This document shows positions 54,839 through 63,363 of a DNA stretch of 64,000 bases, one piece after another. Origin of the DNA: a bacterium (GTDB taxonomy: Bacteria > Hinthialibacterota > Hinthialibacteria > Hinthialibacterales > Hinthialibacteraceae). The notes below the pieces were generated by a model, which did no database searches, was not told the DNA's origin, and worked only from the letters and a program-made list of their open reading frames with translations. A program made the position numbers and the translations under genes. The number at the start of each line of letters is the position of its first letter. The stretch's first letter is position 1. The stretch covers positions 62,001 through 126,000 of the forward strand of contig WGLV01000010.1 in assembly GCA_016125385.1 (NCBI GenBank). The letters are read 5' to 3'.

Positions 54839-56626
54839 TCAATCCAACTGAACCGTCGCGATTTTTTCAGGGCTTTTCTTTGCGTTTTTTTTATTCCGAG
54901 CGATCAGTTCTCCGATTTCACTTAAGGGGTGTACTCTGGTGCGCGAGCCTGGTGCTTCAATTATAACGGCGCTTGCCGTCAATAGCGGAAATTTCTTCAC
55001 ATTCTCTTCACGATCCGTCGAGATGATATATTCATTTAACAGGTCTTCCCGATCGTAAAAACTTCGTACGTCCTGACGGAATTTCGTCAGGATCTTCTGA
55101 ACTTCCATGCGCCCCTCTTGCATGGAGCATTGTTTCATACCCAGAAAAAAATCATCGCCACCAATATGTCCAATAAAATAATTAGAAACATGTGATCGTT
55201 TTTTGAGAATTTCCGCGAACAACAAAATTACCCGGTCTCCATTACGAAAGCCATACTTATCATTGAACGGTTTGAAGTTGTCCATATCAAAATAGGCAAA
55301 GACGAATGGCCACATGACGTGCTGAAGCGCGTTGGAAAGATATTCATTGATCAGGCGGTTGCCCGGTAACCGGCTCAGAGGATTCTGATCGCGTGCATAG
55401 GCGACGTTCTTATCATTGAGCGCTTTCAATAGCGATTTTGCATCGAGAAAGCCGACGTATTTCAAATGATCGACGATGATAATGCCTTCGACGCTGGAGT
55501 CTTGTGAAAACAGGGAGAGGATGGTTTCTACCGGGGTGTTGATGTCTGTCACAGGACATTTACTGATAAAACGATGGAGACCGTCGGCGAGGTTTTTGTT
55601 CCGTAATAATTCCGCGCCGATCCGGGAATACGCATACGGTTTAAAACTGTGTTCGGAGATGACACCTAACGGTTCATATAGATGATTAACAACAGGATAG
55701 GTCGTATGAGGTCCCACGTTTTTGAATTTTTCAAAGACGTCGATGACGTTGGATTCTATTGATATCGGATCTATATCCACCATTTGAGAAAGGATGTACT
55801 TGCGGTCGGTGTTGTTCGTCCAGCGCCGATCCGAATCGGCGAGCCGATGGACATGGTTATACGTTCTCTGCAGTTCGAATACGTTCTGGCGAGGTTTATC
55901 GATAAAAAAACCCTGCACAAGGTCACAGCCAATTTCTCGGCAGATAAAAAATTCTTTCTCGGTTTCAACTCCCTCGGCGATGACGTAGCTGCCAATGACA
56001 TGCGATATGTTCACAATGTTTAATACAAACAAGCGTTTTTTGGGATTATTTGCGATATCGCTGATGAAAAAGCGGTCGATTTTGACGTAATCAGGATCGG
56101 TGTAATACATCAACTGCAAACCGGAGAAACCAGCGCCGCAATCATCTATCGCGATCTTAAAGCCACGATTTTTAATACAGGCCAAATCATTAAACAATTT
56201 AGAGTCAGATAGGAGATTGTGTTTTTCAGACAGTTCAAGGCAAAGTGATTCGGAAGTAAAGCCATTGGTTTTCAGCGAAGGCAAGGCTTTCTGAATGTTA
56301 AACTCGTCGTCGTCCCAAATACGATTATCCATGTTGAAAAACAATTTAGTGTTTTGTGATCCGGGAATCGTCTGGAATTTTTCGATCGCTTTGAGGCGAA
56401 GATGAAGATCGAAATCAACCAGCACATTTTCAATTAACGCGGCGTCAAAAACGTCATAGATTGATTCGAAGCCCGCCTGCTGGTAATTTCGCAGCAACGC
56501 TTCGTACCCAAAAACCGCCCCCGTATTGATATTGACGATTGGTTGAAAGGCGAAATCGACGATCGCGAGAATATAATTCCACTTGGCGGGAAGAAGCACT
56601 TCATGTTCCATTGGCGCTACAGTCAT
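54839..56626 (-). CDS. EAL - CBS pair - GGDDF signalling protein
   Basis: The 595-residue cytoplasmic protein has an N-terminal EAL phosphodiesterase domain with its metal and catalytic residues (E42 in YEALLRN, N98, E131 in LELSEKH, D161-D162, K182 in VKIDR, E218 in IAEGVETE, Q238-G-F). A CBS-like pair follows (~275-400: DIDPISIESNVIDVFEKFKN, VTDINTPVETILSLFS, GIIIVDHLKYVGFLD). The C-terminal GGDEF-type domain has FDMDNFKPFNDKYGFRNGDRVI and GGDDF (489-493) in place of GGDEF. It should degrade c-di-GMP, with the CBS pair binding a nucleotide and the cyclase half weak or sensory. Confidence 0.9.
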   Translation of the reverse strand: MTVAPMEHEVLLPAKWNYILAIVDFAFQPIVNINTGAVFGYEALLRNYQQAGFESIYDVFDAALIENVLVDFDLHLRLKAIEKFQTIPGSQNTKLFFNMDNRIWDDDEFNIQKALPSLKTNGFTSESLCLELSEKHNLLSDSKLFNDLACIKNRGFKIAIDDCGAGFSGLQLMYYTDPDYVKIDRFFISDIANNPKKRLFVLNIVNISHVIGSYVIAEGVETEKEFFICREIGCDLVQGFFIDKPRQNVFELQRTYNHVHRLADSDRRWTNNTDRKYILSQMVDIDPISIESNVIDVFEKFKNVGPHTTYPVVNHLYEPLGVISEHSFKPYAYSRIGAELLRNKNLADGLHRFISKCPVTDINTPVETILSLFSQDSSVEGIIIVDHLKYVGFLDAKSLLKALNDKNVAYARDQNPLSRLPGNRLINEYLSNALQHVMWPFVFAYFDMDNFKPFNDKYGFRNGDRVILLFAEILKKRSHVSNYFIGHIGGDDFFLGMKQCSMQEGRMEVQKILTKFRQDVRSFYDREDLLNEYIISTDREENVKKFPLLTASAVIIEAPGSRTRVHPLSEIGELIARNKKNAKKSPEKIATVQLD

Positions 56627-56713
56627 GATGTAAAAGCGTCCTTTATGCTGAACCAGAGTTGTTTATAAAGAAAAGGAAGCCCACTTCTCATTTCGATGCA
56701 ACAACAAATAGTG

Positions 56714-56763
56714 TAATACAAATGAAGGTTAGCGTAAATCGTCTACACGTTCATTTTGTATTA
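56714..56763. repeat. AT-rich inverted repeat
   Basis: TAATACAAATGAA (56714-56726) and TTCATTTTGTATTA (56750-56763) pair over 13 positions with one bulge, between the radical SAM gene and the EAL gene, both on the minus strand. It could be an operator or an AT-rich terminator. Confidence 0.45.
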
Positions 56764-56804
56764 GGAATTCGCTAGGACTTTACACAGATACTTACAAATT
56801 ATTC

Positions 56805-57821
56805 TCAGATGGATACTACAATTGGCAGGGGATGAACGGGTTCGGAGGCGATTTCAGCGGCGCCGCGTTTCGCGATGGATCGCCACTCCTGATTTGAAGC
56901 GGCGGCCGGATCGACGAGAGCACCCTGGCGGGTTCCACGGCGTTCGAGTTCGGCTTCGATGGCTTCAACCACGCGGCGGCGTTCGAGACACCACTGGGGC
57001 GCAATCAGAACGCTGGGCGGCGCGTCCGCGGTAAGACGCTGAATGCTGACGTTGAAGGGAACGCGTTCGAGAAAGTCGCAACAGGTGCGCACGTAATCGT
57101 CAAATTCAAAGACGCCGACCTCGCCGCGCTGGTATTGCTCGGCCATGATGGTGTCTTTGTTGACGTGTAACAGGTGAATTTTGAGGCTGTGGTAGGGCAG
57201 GGGAGCCAACCGCTGTGCGGTCAGCATCATGTCGTCCCACGTTTCGCCGGGCAGGCCGAGAATCACGTGGACGCAGATTTTCAGATCGCGGCCCTCCGCC
57301 TGTTCGATCGCCCAGAGGAAACGTTCATAGGTATCCTGGCGATTCACGCGGCGCAGCGTTTCATTATGGCTGGTCTGAAGCCCGTACTCGACCCAGACGT
57401 CCCACCGGCCGCTATAAGATTCAAGCAGATCAAGCGTCGCTCTGGAGATGCAATCCGGGCGGGTCCCCACCGACAAGGCGACGATCTCTTCATAAGGAAG
57501 TATCTGATCGTATAACGATTTCAGGTGTGGCACTGACGCATAGGTGTTTGTATGCGCCTGAAAATAGGCGATGAACTTGCGGGCTTTGTAGCGCCTGCGC
57601 ATAAACGCGACGCCGTCTTCAATCTGTTCGGGTATGGGGCGGATGACACGGCGGGTGTTATAGCTGAAGCCCTCGTTGTTACAGTAGGTACAGCCGCCGG
57701 TCGACTTGAGGCCGTCGATATTGGGACAACTGAAGCCCGCATCGATGGACACTTTATGGACCCGTTCTCCGAAGCGCTGCTTGAGATAGGCGCTGAACGG
57801 ATAATACCGCGCCTCGGTCAT
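56805..57821 (-). CDS. TIGR01212/YhcC-type radical SAM protein
   Basis: The 338-residue protein has YPFSAYLKQRFGERVHKVSIDAGFSCPNIDG, the extended cluster motif C-P-N-x8-G-G-C-x-x-C, FIAYFQAHTNTYA, ALSVGTRPDCISRATLDLLESYSGRWDVWVEYGLQTSHNETLRRVNR, VHVILGLPGETWDDMMLTAQRL and LKIHLLHVNKDTIMAEQYQRGE. These are diagnostic of the YhcC/TIGR01212 group, whose function is not established. GAAAGG lies six bases before the ATG. Confidence 0.93.
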   Translation of the reverse strand: MTEARYYPFSAYLKQRFGERVHKVSIDAGFSCPNIDGLKSTGGCTYCNNEGFSYNTRRVIRPIPEQIEDGVAFMRRRYKARKFIAYFQAHTNTYASVPHLKSLYDQILPYEEIVALSVGTRPDCISRATLDLLESYSGRWDVWVEYGLQTSHNETLRRVNRQDTYERFLWAIEQAEGRDLKICVHVILGLPGETWDDMMLTAQRLAPLPYHSLKIHLLHVNKDTIMAEQYQRGEVGVFEFDDYVRTCCDFLERVPFNVSIQRLTADAPPSVLIAPQWCLERRRVVEAIEAELERRGTRQGALVDPAAASNQEWRSIAKRGAAEIASEPVHPLPIVVSI

Positions 57822-58032
57822 GATCGGCCTTTCCCATTACGGAATGCGATTGTTCACCAATTCGGTAATCTTGCCTGCATTAAGCATATTTCTCATTGCT
57901 GGAGAATCAAAGTGGAAACATCAATAAAAGGCGCATATCCGCTTATGAAACCCGGCTGAAGCCCGCTTATCCACTGAGATTTTTCAGAAGTTTGGCCTAT
58001 GATAATCTACCTTGTTTCAAAAGGATTTACGC

Positions 58033-58863
58033 ATGGAGCGTATTGTTTTTTTTCAGATCGACGCGTTTACCTGCGATCCGTTTCGCGGGAATCCAGCGGC
58101 GGTTTGCCTGCTCGACGAACCAGCCGGAGCCGAATGGATGCAGCCGATGGCGGCTGAGATGAACCTTTCGGAAACCGCCTTCGTCTCGCCGAGGGAAGAT
58201 GGATACGATCTGCGCTGGTTTACACCCACGTGCGAAGTCGACCTGTGCGGACACGCCACGCTGGCAAGCGCACACGCCTTGTGGGAATCAGGTCGGCTTC
58301 CAACAAATCAAACAGCGCGCTTTTTTACGCGAAGCGGTTGGCTGGCCGCGAAACGAGCGGGGGAGTGGGTCGAGATGGATTTTCCAGCGCTGCCGGTTCA
58401 TTCCATTCAGATTCCATACGGCTTGGCGGACGCGCTTGGCGTGGAGGTCAACTACATTGGTGGAAACGGCATGGATTTTCTTGTTGAAGTCGATAGCGCC
58501 GACGTGGTTATCAACATGCGGCCCGATCTGAGAGCTCTGATGCAATTTGAGACGCGAGGCGTGATCGTCACCAGTCAAAGCGATTCCGATGAGTTTGATT
58601 TCGTTTCGCGATTTTTTGCGCCAGCGGCGGGAGTTGATGAAGATCCGGTGACCGGTTCGGCGCATTGCAGCCTGGCGGAATACTGGGGGAAGAAACTGTC
58701 ACGAGACGAACTGGCCGGTTTTCAGGCATCACGGCGTGGCGGCGTAGTTCGAATGAAACGCAAACAAGGGCGCGTATTGATCTACGGTCAGGCGGCGACG
58801 GTATTTGAAGGCGTTTTAACGGCTGCCGCGCGGCCCTCCACGAGTATGAGCCGCTCCGCATGA
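58033..58863 (+). CDS. PhzF-family isomerase-like protein
   Basis: The 276-residue protein has FFQIDAFTCDPFRGNPAAVCLLDE, NLSETAFVSPREDGYDLRWFTPTCEVDLCGHATLASAHAL (with the conserved catalytic glutamate in LSETAF) and RFFAPAAGVDEDPVTGSAHCSLAEYWG, the two-fold PhzF/DAP-epimerase-like fold. The housekeeping role is unknown; phenazine genes are absent. ATG 58033 has AAAGGA seven bases upstream, better than the in-frame ATG at 58012. It is coupled by ATGA to the first LptF/G gene. Confidence 0.92.
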   Translation: MERIVFFQIDAFTCDPFRGNPAAVCLLDEPAGAEWMQPMAAEMNLSETAFVSPREDGYDLRWFTPTCEVDLCGHATLASAHALWESGRLPTNQTARFFTRSGWLAAKRAGEWVEMDFPALPVHSIQIPYGLADALGVEVNYIGGNGMDFLVEVDSADVVINMRPDLRALMQFETRGVIVTSQSDSDEFDFVSRFFAPAAGVDEDPVTGSAHCSLAEYWGKKLSRDELAGFQASRRGGVVRMKRKQGRVLIYGQAATVFEGVLTAAARPSTSMSRSA

Positions 58864-59990
58864 AACTTATTCATCGAATCACTTTTATCGATCTGATGAG
58901 CGCCGTGGCGGAAGGCGTGGTGCTTTTCACTTTCGTATTTCTGTTGCGCCGGTTATTCAACATCACCGAGTTGCTGGTAGCGGGCGGCGCCTCAATGAAC
59001 ACCACGCTGGAAATGGTCTTTTCCATGCTTCCATCCATCATGCTGCTGACCATGCCGATGGCGGCGCTGCTGGCGACGATGATGGTTTACGGCCGCATGG
59101 TTCAGGAAAACGAATTCATGGCGCTCAGAGCGGTGGGGTACTCGCCCGTTCAACTCCTGGCGCCCGCACTTGTTCTGGGCGTCCTGATGATGGGGCTACT
59201 GGGATGGTGGGGACATCGCATCGCGCCGAAAGGATTGCGTATCGTTCGTGAAATCGCGGCCGACGTGCTACGCAACGCCGCGACCGCGGGCATCCGGCCC
59301 AGCAATTTTTCCACCATGGGGAAACTGATTTTTTCAGCCAGCGCGGTTGAAAACGGTCACATGAAAAATTTGAGGATCTTTGAGGAACGTGAAGATCGAA
59401 TCGCGGGCGTTATTTCATCGCCAAGCGGTTATCTGGAATACCGGCCCGATGACAGCAGCTTTCTGTTTCATCTTCAAAACGGCCGGCTGCATCAGGCCCC
59501 GAGTCCCAATCGCGACGTGGTCATCCATTTCAATGAAATGGAGTTTTCGATCGGCATTCCAACCTTATTGAACAAATTCGCGAAAACCGGGCCGGAAGAA
59601 CAACACTTCAGCCGGGAAGAACTCGACTCCACCGCGAAATCATATCTAGAGGCGTACCAGATCGAACAAAGCGATCAGGGGAAGCGGGCCTGGTATCTGA
59701 AAAAAGGCATGCAGATGAAGATGGAGGTTTCGCGGCGTTTTTCATTGCCAGCAGCCGCGTTTATCATGGCGATTATCGGAGCGCTGTTAGGAATGCAATC
59801 CGGATACGGCAAGCGTTCATCCTGTTATACGACGACGATCGCCGTGATTTTTCTGTATTATCTGCTGTTGAACTTCGGCAGGACTTACGTTGAAAAAGGT
59901 GAACTGGCGCCGTGGTTGGGGATGTGGATTCCCAATTATCTCTCTATGGTGTTCGCCGCTTTATTGCTATACCGGTTCCGTAAAATATGA
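58860..59990 (+). CDS. LptF/LptG-family lipopolysaccharide export permease, first of pair
   Basis: The 376-residue inner-membrane protein has an LptF/LptG (YjgP/YjgQ) layout: IDLMSAVAEGVVLFTFVFLLRRLF, a FSMLPSIMLLTMPMAALLATMMVYGRMVQENEFMALRAVGYS signature, a periplasmic beta-jellyroll (~150-260: FSASAVENGHMKNLRIFEERED, GYLEYRPDDSSFLFHLQNGRLH), and three C-terminal membrane segments. With LptB it extracts LPS from the inner membrane. ATGA overlaps join it to phzF and the next gene. I cannot assign F versus G. Confidence 0.92.
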   Translation: MKLIHRITFIDLMSAVAEGVVLFTFVFLLRRLFNITELLVAGGASMNTTLEMVFSMLPSIMLLTMPMAALLATMMVYGRMVQENEFMALRAVGYSPVQLLAPALVLGVLMMGLLGWWGHRIAPKGLRIVREIAADVLRNAATAGIRPSNFSTMGKLIFSASAVENGHMKNLRIFEEREDRIAGVISSPSGYLEYRPDDSSFLFHLQNGRLHQAPSPNRDVVIHFNEMEFSIGIPTLLNKFAKTGPEEQHFSREELDSTAKSYLEAYQIEQSDQGKRAWYLKKGMQMKMEVSRRFSLPAAAFIMAIIGALLGMQSGYGKRSSCYTTTIAVIFLYYLLLNFGRTYVEKGELAPWLGMWIPNYLSMVFAALLLYRFRKI

Positions 59991-61105
59991 GACTTCAGCC
60001 AGCCCGATTCATTCAGACGGTCGATCGCTTCATCCTCGCGGAACTGTTTTCCGCGATGGCGTTTTTGAGTGCGCTGTTCTTTACGCTCTCATTCGTCATG
60101 CTTTTATTCGACGAGTTTGACGAGATTCTCGAAAACAACGTTTCATTTGTTACGGGGCTTGCGTACGTCCTTCTGAATATTCCTCATGAGATGGTTCGGG
60201 CCTGTCCGTTCATTGTCACGCTTTCGGTCATCGTAGCCGTAGGGCGGATGATTCAGCGCAACGAAATGCTGATGCTGTTCGTCGCGGGATACCACCCGTT
60301 CAGGCTGGCGGCGCCATTACTTGCCGTGTTCGTCGCCATCATGGGAGGCATCTATTTCATCAATGAGAATATCAGCGGTCCATTCGCAGCCAAAGCCGAT
60401 ATGCTGCTGCGCTGGAACCAGGAAAATGACGCGATGGAGTCGATGTCGGGTTTATGGATGCACGGCGAGCAGAACCGGATTTTCCGAATCAACGAATACA
60501 AACCTCACCAGCAGACGATTGAAGGTTTAAGCATCTTCGAGTTTCGTGGAGAGCGCGACAACGTATCAGCCCGGTTGGATGCGGAGACTGCCGTTTATGA
60601 CACGGAGCAGGGAGCCTGGACGTTACGTCAAGTTGTAGCACATTACATTCAACCGGATGGTTCAGTGCACCGCGAACAATATCCGGAATTTTCCTATCTG
60701 ATTGGACGGACTCCACAGGACCTCGTCAAATTCGCACAAGTCAGTGAAGATCCGGAAAAAATGTCTCATTCCGATTTGTTGCGCATTGTCAATGAGATGA
60801 AGAGCATGGGAGAAAACCCACGTCAGTATCTGACCTATCTCCGCATGAAAGAAGCGTTTGCTTTTTCAGTTATCTTTCTTGGATTATTATCATTCAGCTT
60901 CTTGATATTATCAGACTTAAAGAGCCAGGCTTCAGGAATCGGGTTAGGATTAGTCGCTACAATCGCCTACTTTCTCGCACTGATGTTATGCAAGAGCATC
61001 TCTATGTCGGGATTTCTGCCGCCTAGCCTGGTTCTCTGGATGCCTAACCTGTTCACTTTGTGTCTGATCGGAGCATTCAGCTGGAAGATTTATAAGACCA
61101 TCTGA
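59987..61105 (+). CDS. LptF/LptG-family lipopolysaccharide export permease, second of pair
   Basis: The 372-residue protein has DRFILAELFSAMAFLSALFFTLSFVMLLFDEFDEI, VLLNIPHEMVRACPFIVTLSVIVAVGRMIQRNEMLMLFVAGYHPFRLAAPLL, a periplasmic domain (~150-260: MHGEQNRIFRINEYKPHQQTIEGLSIFEF) and three last membrane segments ending in LWMPNLFTLCLIGAFSWKIYK. It is the partner of the preceding gene, coupled by ATGA. The lptA, lptB and lptC genes are not in the window. The pair is the best evidence here for an LPS-bearing outer membrane. Confidence 0.92.
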   Translation: MRLQPARFIQTVDRFILAELFSAMAFLSALFFTLSFVMLLFDEFDEILENNVSFVTGLAYVLLNIPHEMVRACPFIVTLSVIVAVGRMIQRNEMLMLFVAGYHPFRLAAPLLAVFVAIMGGIYFINENISGPFAAKADMLLRWNQENDAMESMSGLWMHGEQNRIFRINEYKPHQQTIEGLSIFEFRGERDNVSARLDAETAVYDTEQGAWTLRQVVAHYIQPDGSVHREQYPEFSYLIGRTPQDLVKFAQVSEDPEKMSHSDLLRIVNEMKSMGENPRQYLTYLRMKEAFAFSVIFLGLLSFSFLILSDLKSQASGIGLGLVATIAYFLALMLCKSISMSGFLPPSLVLWMPNLFTLCLIGAFSWKIYKTI

Positions 61106-61164
61106 TTTACCGTCCGCTCGAGAATTCACCATCCATTCAGTTATACTTTTCGAAAACAAATCTC

Positions 61165-62583
61165 TCATTGCTTATTAAAAGCAGACTCGTAAGTCTCCCA
61201 AGGTGAGGGGTCTTCCGCGATAACAGACCGAACGTCATTCAAGTTGGACGGGTCTGTAATCACAAAGCGCACCGACTTAGTCATAGGAGGGACATTCACG
61301 GCGAAAATGCTCTTCGAGGCATCGGATAATTCCGGCGTCGCAGGGGCGGGAATTCCGTAATGCACTCGGCTGCTCAGAAGGAGGGGATAATCATACTTTA
61401 CCACCGAAGCGCTACGGCCCGGTACGTTTGGATCCATAACCGGGATCGGGTCGGTTCGAAATACTTCACCTGTCGCATCTATGCATTGCAGAGCGGTTTT
61501 GCCTTCAACCGGCGTAGTAGATATCCCCAACCCAATGAACGAATTGACCTCGCCCAAAAAGATCTCCAACGGCTTGAAAAAGGCGATTCCATCCTGAACT
61601 CGGGTGATTGGGCCCACCGTTACGCCGGAATTCCAAATCTGAAGATATTCAAATGACTCGCCTGGCTCAAGATGGACCTTGCCATGGATATAACTTACGA
61701 GAACAGAGTTCGTTTCGTCAAAACGCGATCCGGGATGCTCTTCATCCTGTTCCGTTTTGGCTCCATTAATGAGAAAGATGATATTATCTTTTGTATTTTC
61801 AATGGGTTTAAGATACCTAAATTCAATACCGCAAACCGGGCCGGTCATTTTTACAGTATTGCGAATCGACTGAGCCGCCAGCCAGTTTCCGGCGCGAGTC
61901 AGAGCCAATTCGCCACGGCGACCCGCATATTGGAGTTCAAAAATTTCGCGCGTCGGGCTGACCACATATTGCGGCGCTTCGAGAGGCCCATACGTAAATT
62001 TCAAATCCTCAACGGTTTGAGTATCACGGGAGATAGGAGCATCGATTCGTAGTAATGTGTTGATCTTTCCGCTATCACTTATCTCGCCATTGAAAGCGAT
62101 TTCTTCGGTTGGATAGAAATCAAGCGGTTCATTGCTGCGATTTGTAATCGTGGTCGTAAGATTGACGATCAGATTCGACGCCTTATTTGAATAGGTCCTG
62201 GTTACCTGAATCGGCGATTCCGCATCCTGGCTTTGAAGGGTCAGGGTGTAGGTTAAACCATCCTGCAATTTCACATCCGAAGCCCAAGTTTTGGGAAGCG
62301 CTATCTCATCGCGCGATTGAAGGGGATGCTGACGGTAGAGTTTCAGCGAAGAACCACGTTCGCCCGTCCATGTTTTATCAGGTGGATTGAGCAGAAATTG
62401 CTGTGACTCAAAACTGAATCCACTAAGATTCGGATCATTCTGGAAAGAAATCCCAACCTGAAACATGGGAGCTTGGAAAGACGCGGATTTGGCGTCGTGG
62501 TCTATCGTGAATGGTAATACCGGCTCCTGCGCCATAGCACAGAGACTGGTCATCATTATTAATGAGGGAATCCAGAATTTCAT
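61165..62583 (-). CDS. Exported beta-rich protein of unknown function
   Basis: The 472-residue protein has a signal peptide (MKFWIPSLIMMTSLCAMAQ) fixed by GGAG seven bases before ATG 62583; the frame runs on to 62673. The body is beta-strand rich with many short strands (TYTLTLQSQDAESPIQVTRTYSNKASNLIVNLTTTITNRSNEPLDFYPTEEIAFNGEI). This layout resembles galactose-mutarotase-like or DUF4380-type sandwiches, but I cannot assign it. Lower GC than neighbours is apparent by eye, with more A and T in third positions. Confidence 0.7.
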   Translation of the reverse strand: MKFWIPSLIMMTSLCAMAQEPVLPFTIDHDAKSASFQAPMFQVGISFQNDPNLSGFSFESQQFLLNPPDKTWTGERGSSLKLYRQHPLQSRDEIALPKTWASDVKLQDGLTYTLTLQSQDAESPIQVTRTYSNKASNLIVNLTTTITNRSNEPLDFYPTEEIAFNGEISDSGKINTLLRIDAPISRDTQTVEDLKFTYGPLEAPQYVVSPTREIFELQYAGRRGELALTRAGNWLAAQSIRNTVKMTGPVCGIEFRYLKPIENTKDNIIFLINGAKTEQDEEHPGSRFDETNSVLVSYIHGKVHLEPGESFEYLQIWNSGVTVGPITRVQDGIAFFKPLEIFLGEVNSFIGLGISTTPVEGKTALQCIDATGEVFRTDPIPVMDPNVPGRSASVVKYDYPLLLSSRVHYGIPAPATPELSDASKSIFAVNVPPMTKSVRFVITDPSNLNDVRSVIAEDPSPWETYESAFNKQ

Positions 62584-62902
62584 GTTTGATCTCCATCTCA
62601 GTGAATTCGCGATTTCATCAACGCTATATCGCCGGAAGAATTTTGTGAAACGATCATACAGCCAGACGTTCATGGTCCAAATAACCGCTTCCTGACAATT
62701 TACGGATTTCCATCGAAACTCGTAACTGAAAACAGCTGCGAAAGCGACGGAAATATCAAGAGAGCGCGTCGATGTGTTTGAAAGTTCTGGATTGGAGGCG
62801 GTTTTTATTTTCGCATAAGAAATATTATGTAAACTTTATATCCGATTAAAAGCGCCGGGTGGATTATCGCCGTACTGACGATCCGCCCGGCGGCGTAATT
62901 GC
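62584..62902. other. 319-base intergenic region
   Basis: It holds the leader of the 62583 gene and a terminator for the 62903 gene. The part from 62600 to 62840 shows no gene or clear promoter. Confidence 0.6.
62846..62892 (-). terminator. Rho-independent terminator for the helical-protein gene
   Basis: On the minus strand CGCCGGGCGGAT (62892-62881) pairs over 12 positions (one G-U) with ATCCACCCGGCG (62864-62853), then CTTTTAAT follows. It sits directly after the stop at 62903. Confidence 0.75.
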
Positions 62903-63331
62903 TCAAATCTTCTGAAGAATCTTATCAACCTGCTCTTTCAGGTAGGTAATGTCGCGCTCGATCTGATCGATCTTGGTGGACGTCTCTTTCATATACCCCA
63001 TAATCAGAGAAATTTTCTGCTCCACCGTCCCCGAGGCGGCTTCTTTGGGATCTCCCTTGGGATCGCCCCCCTGTTGATCAGGGTCCTGTTCCTGGCCCTT
63101 GTTTTTGTAATCATAAAACATCTTCTGGGCCTGATCTTTGGTTAATCCAAATTTGTTCTTCAGCATAAACATCCACTCCATGCCGCGCTGACACTGAATC
63201 GCAGCCAACATTGCCCCCAACGCCGATACTGAACTCACCGCGCGATTCACACGCTCATTGAGCGCGCGCATCCCCAACTCAATCTGAGTTATTCCAAATT
63301 CGTCCACGTTGAGGCGTTGTGAGGTCGTCAT
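62903..63331 (-). CDS. Small helical protein with C-terminal coiled coil
   Basis: The 142-residue product has no signal. It has a helical N-terminal half (FGITQIELGMRALNERVNRAVSSVSALGAMLAAI), a Q/G/D/P-rich linker (~78-98), and a C-terminal coiled coil (TVEQKISLIMGYMKETSTKIDQIERDITYLKEQVDKILQKI). No family is recognised. It is 32 bases downstream of the TPR gene on the same strand, so the two may form a complex. An AGG lies six bases before the ATG. Confidence 0.65.
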   Translation of the reverse strand: MTTSQRLNVDEFGITQIELGMRALNERVNRAVSSVSALGAMLAAIQCQRGMEWMFMLKNKFGLTKDQAQKMFYDYKNKGQEQDPDQQGGDPKGDPKEAASGTVEQKISLIMGYMKETSTKIDQIERDITYLKEQVDKILQKI

Positions 63332-63363
63332 AATTACCTGTAATAGTACATCCCCCGATGAAC

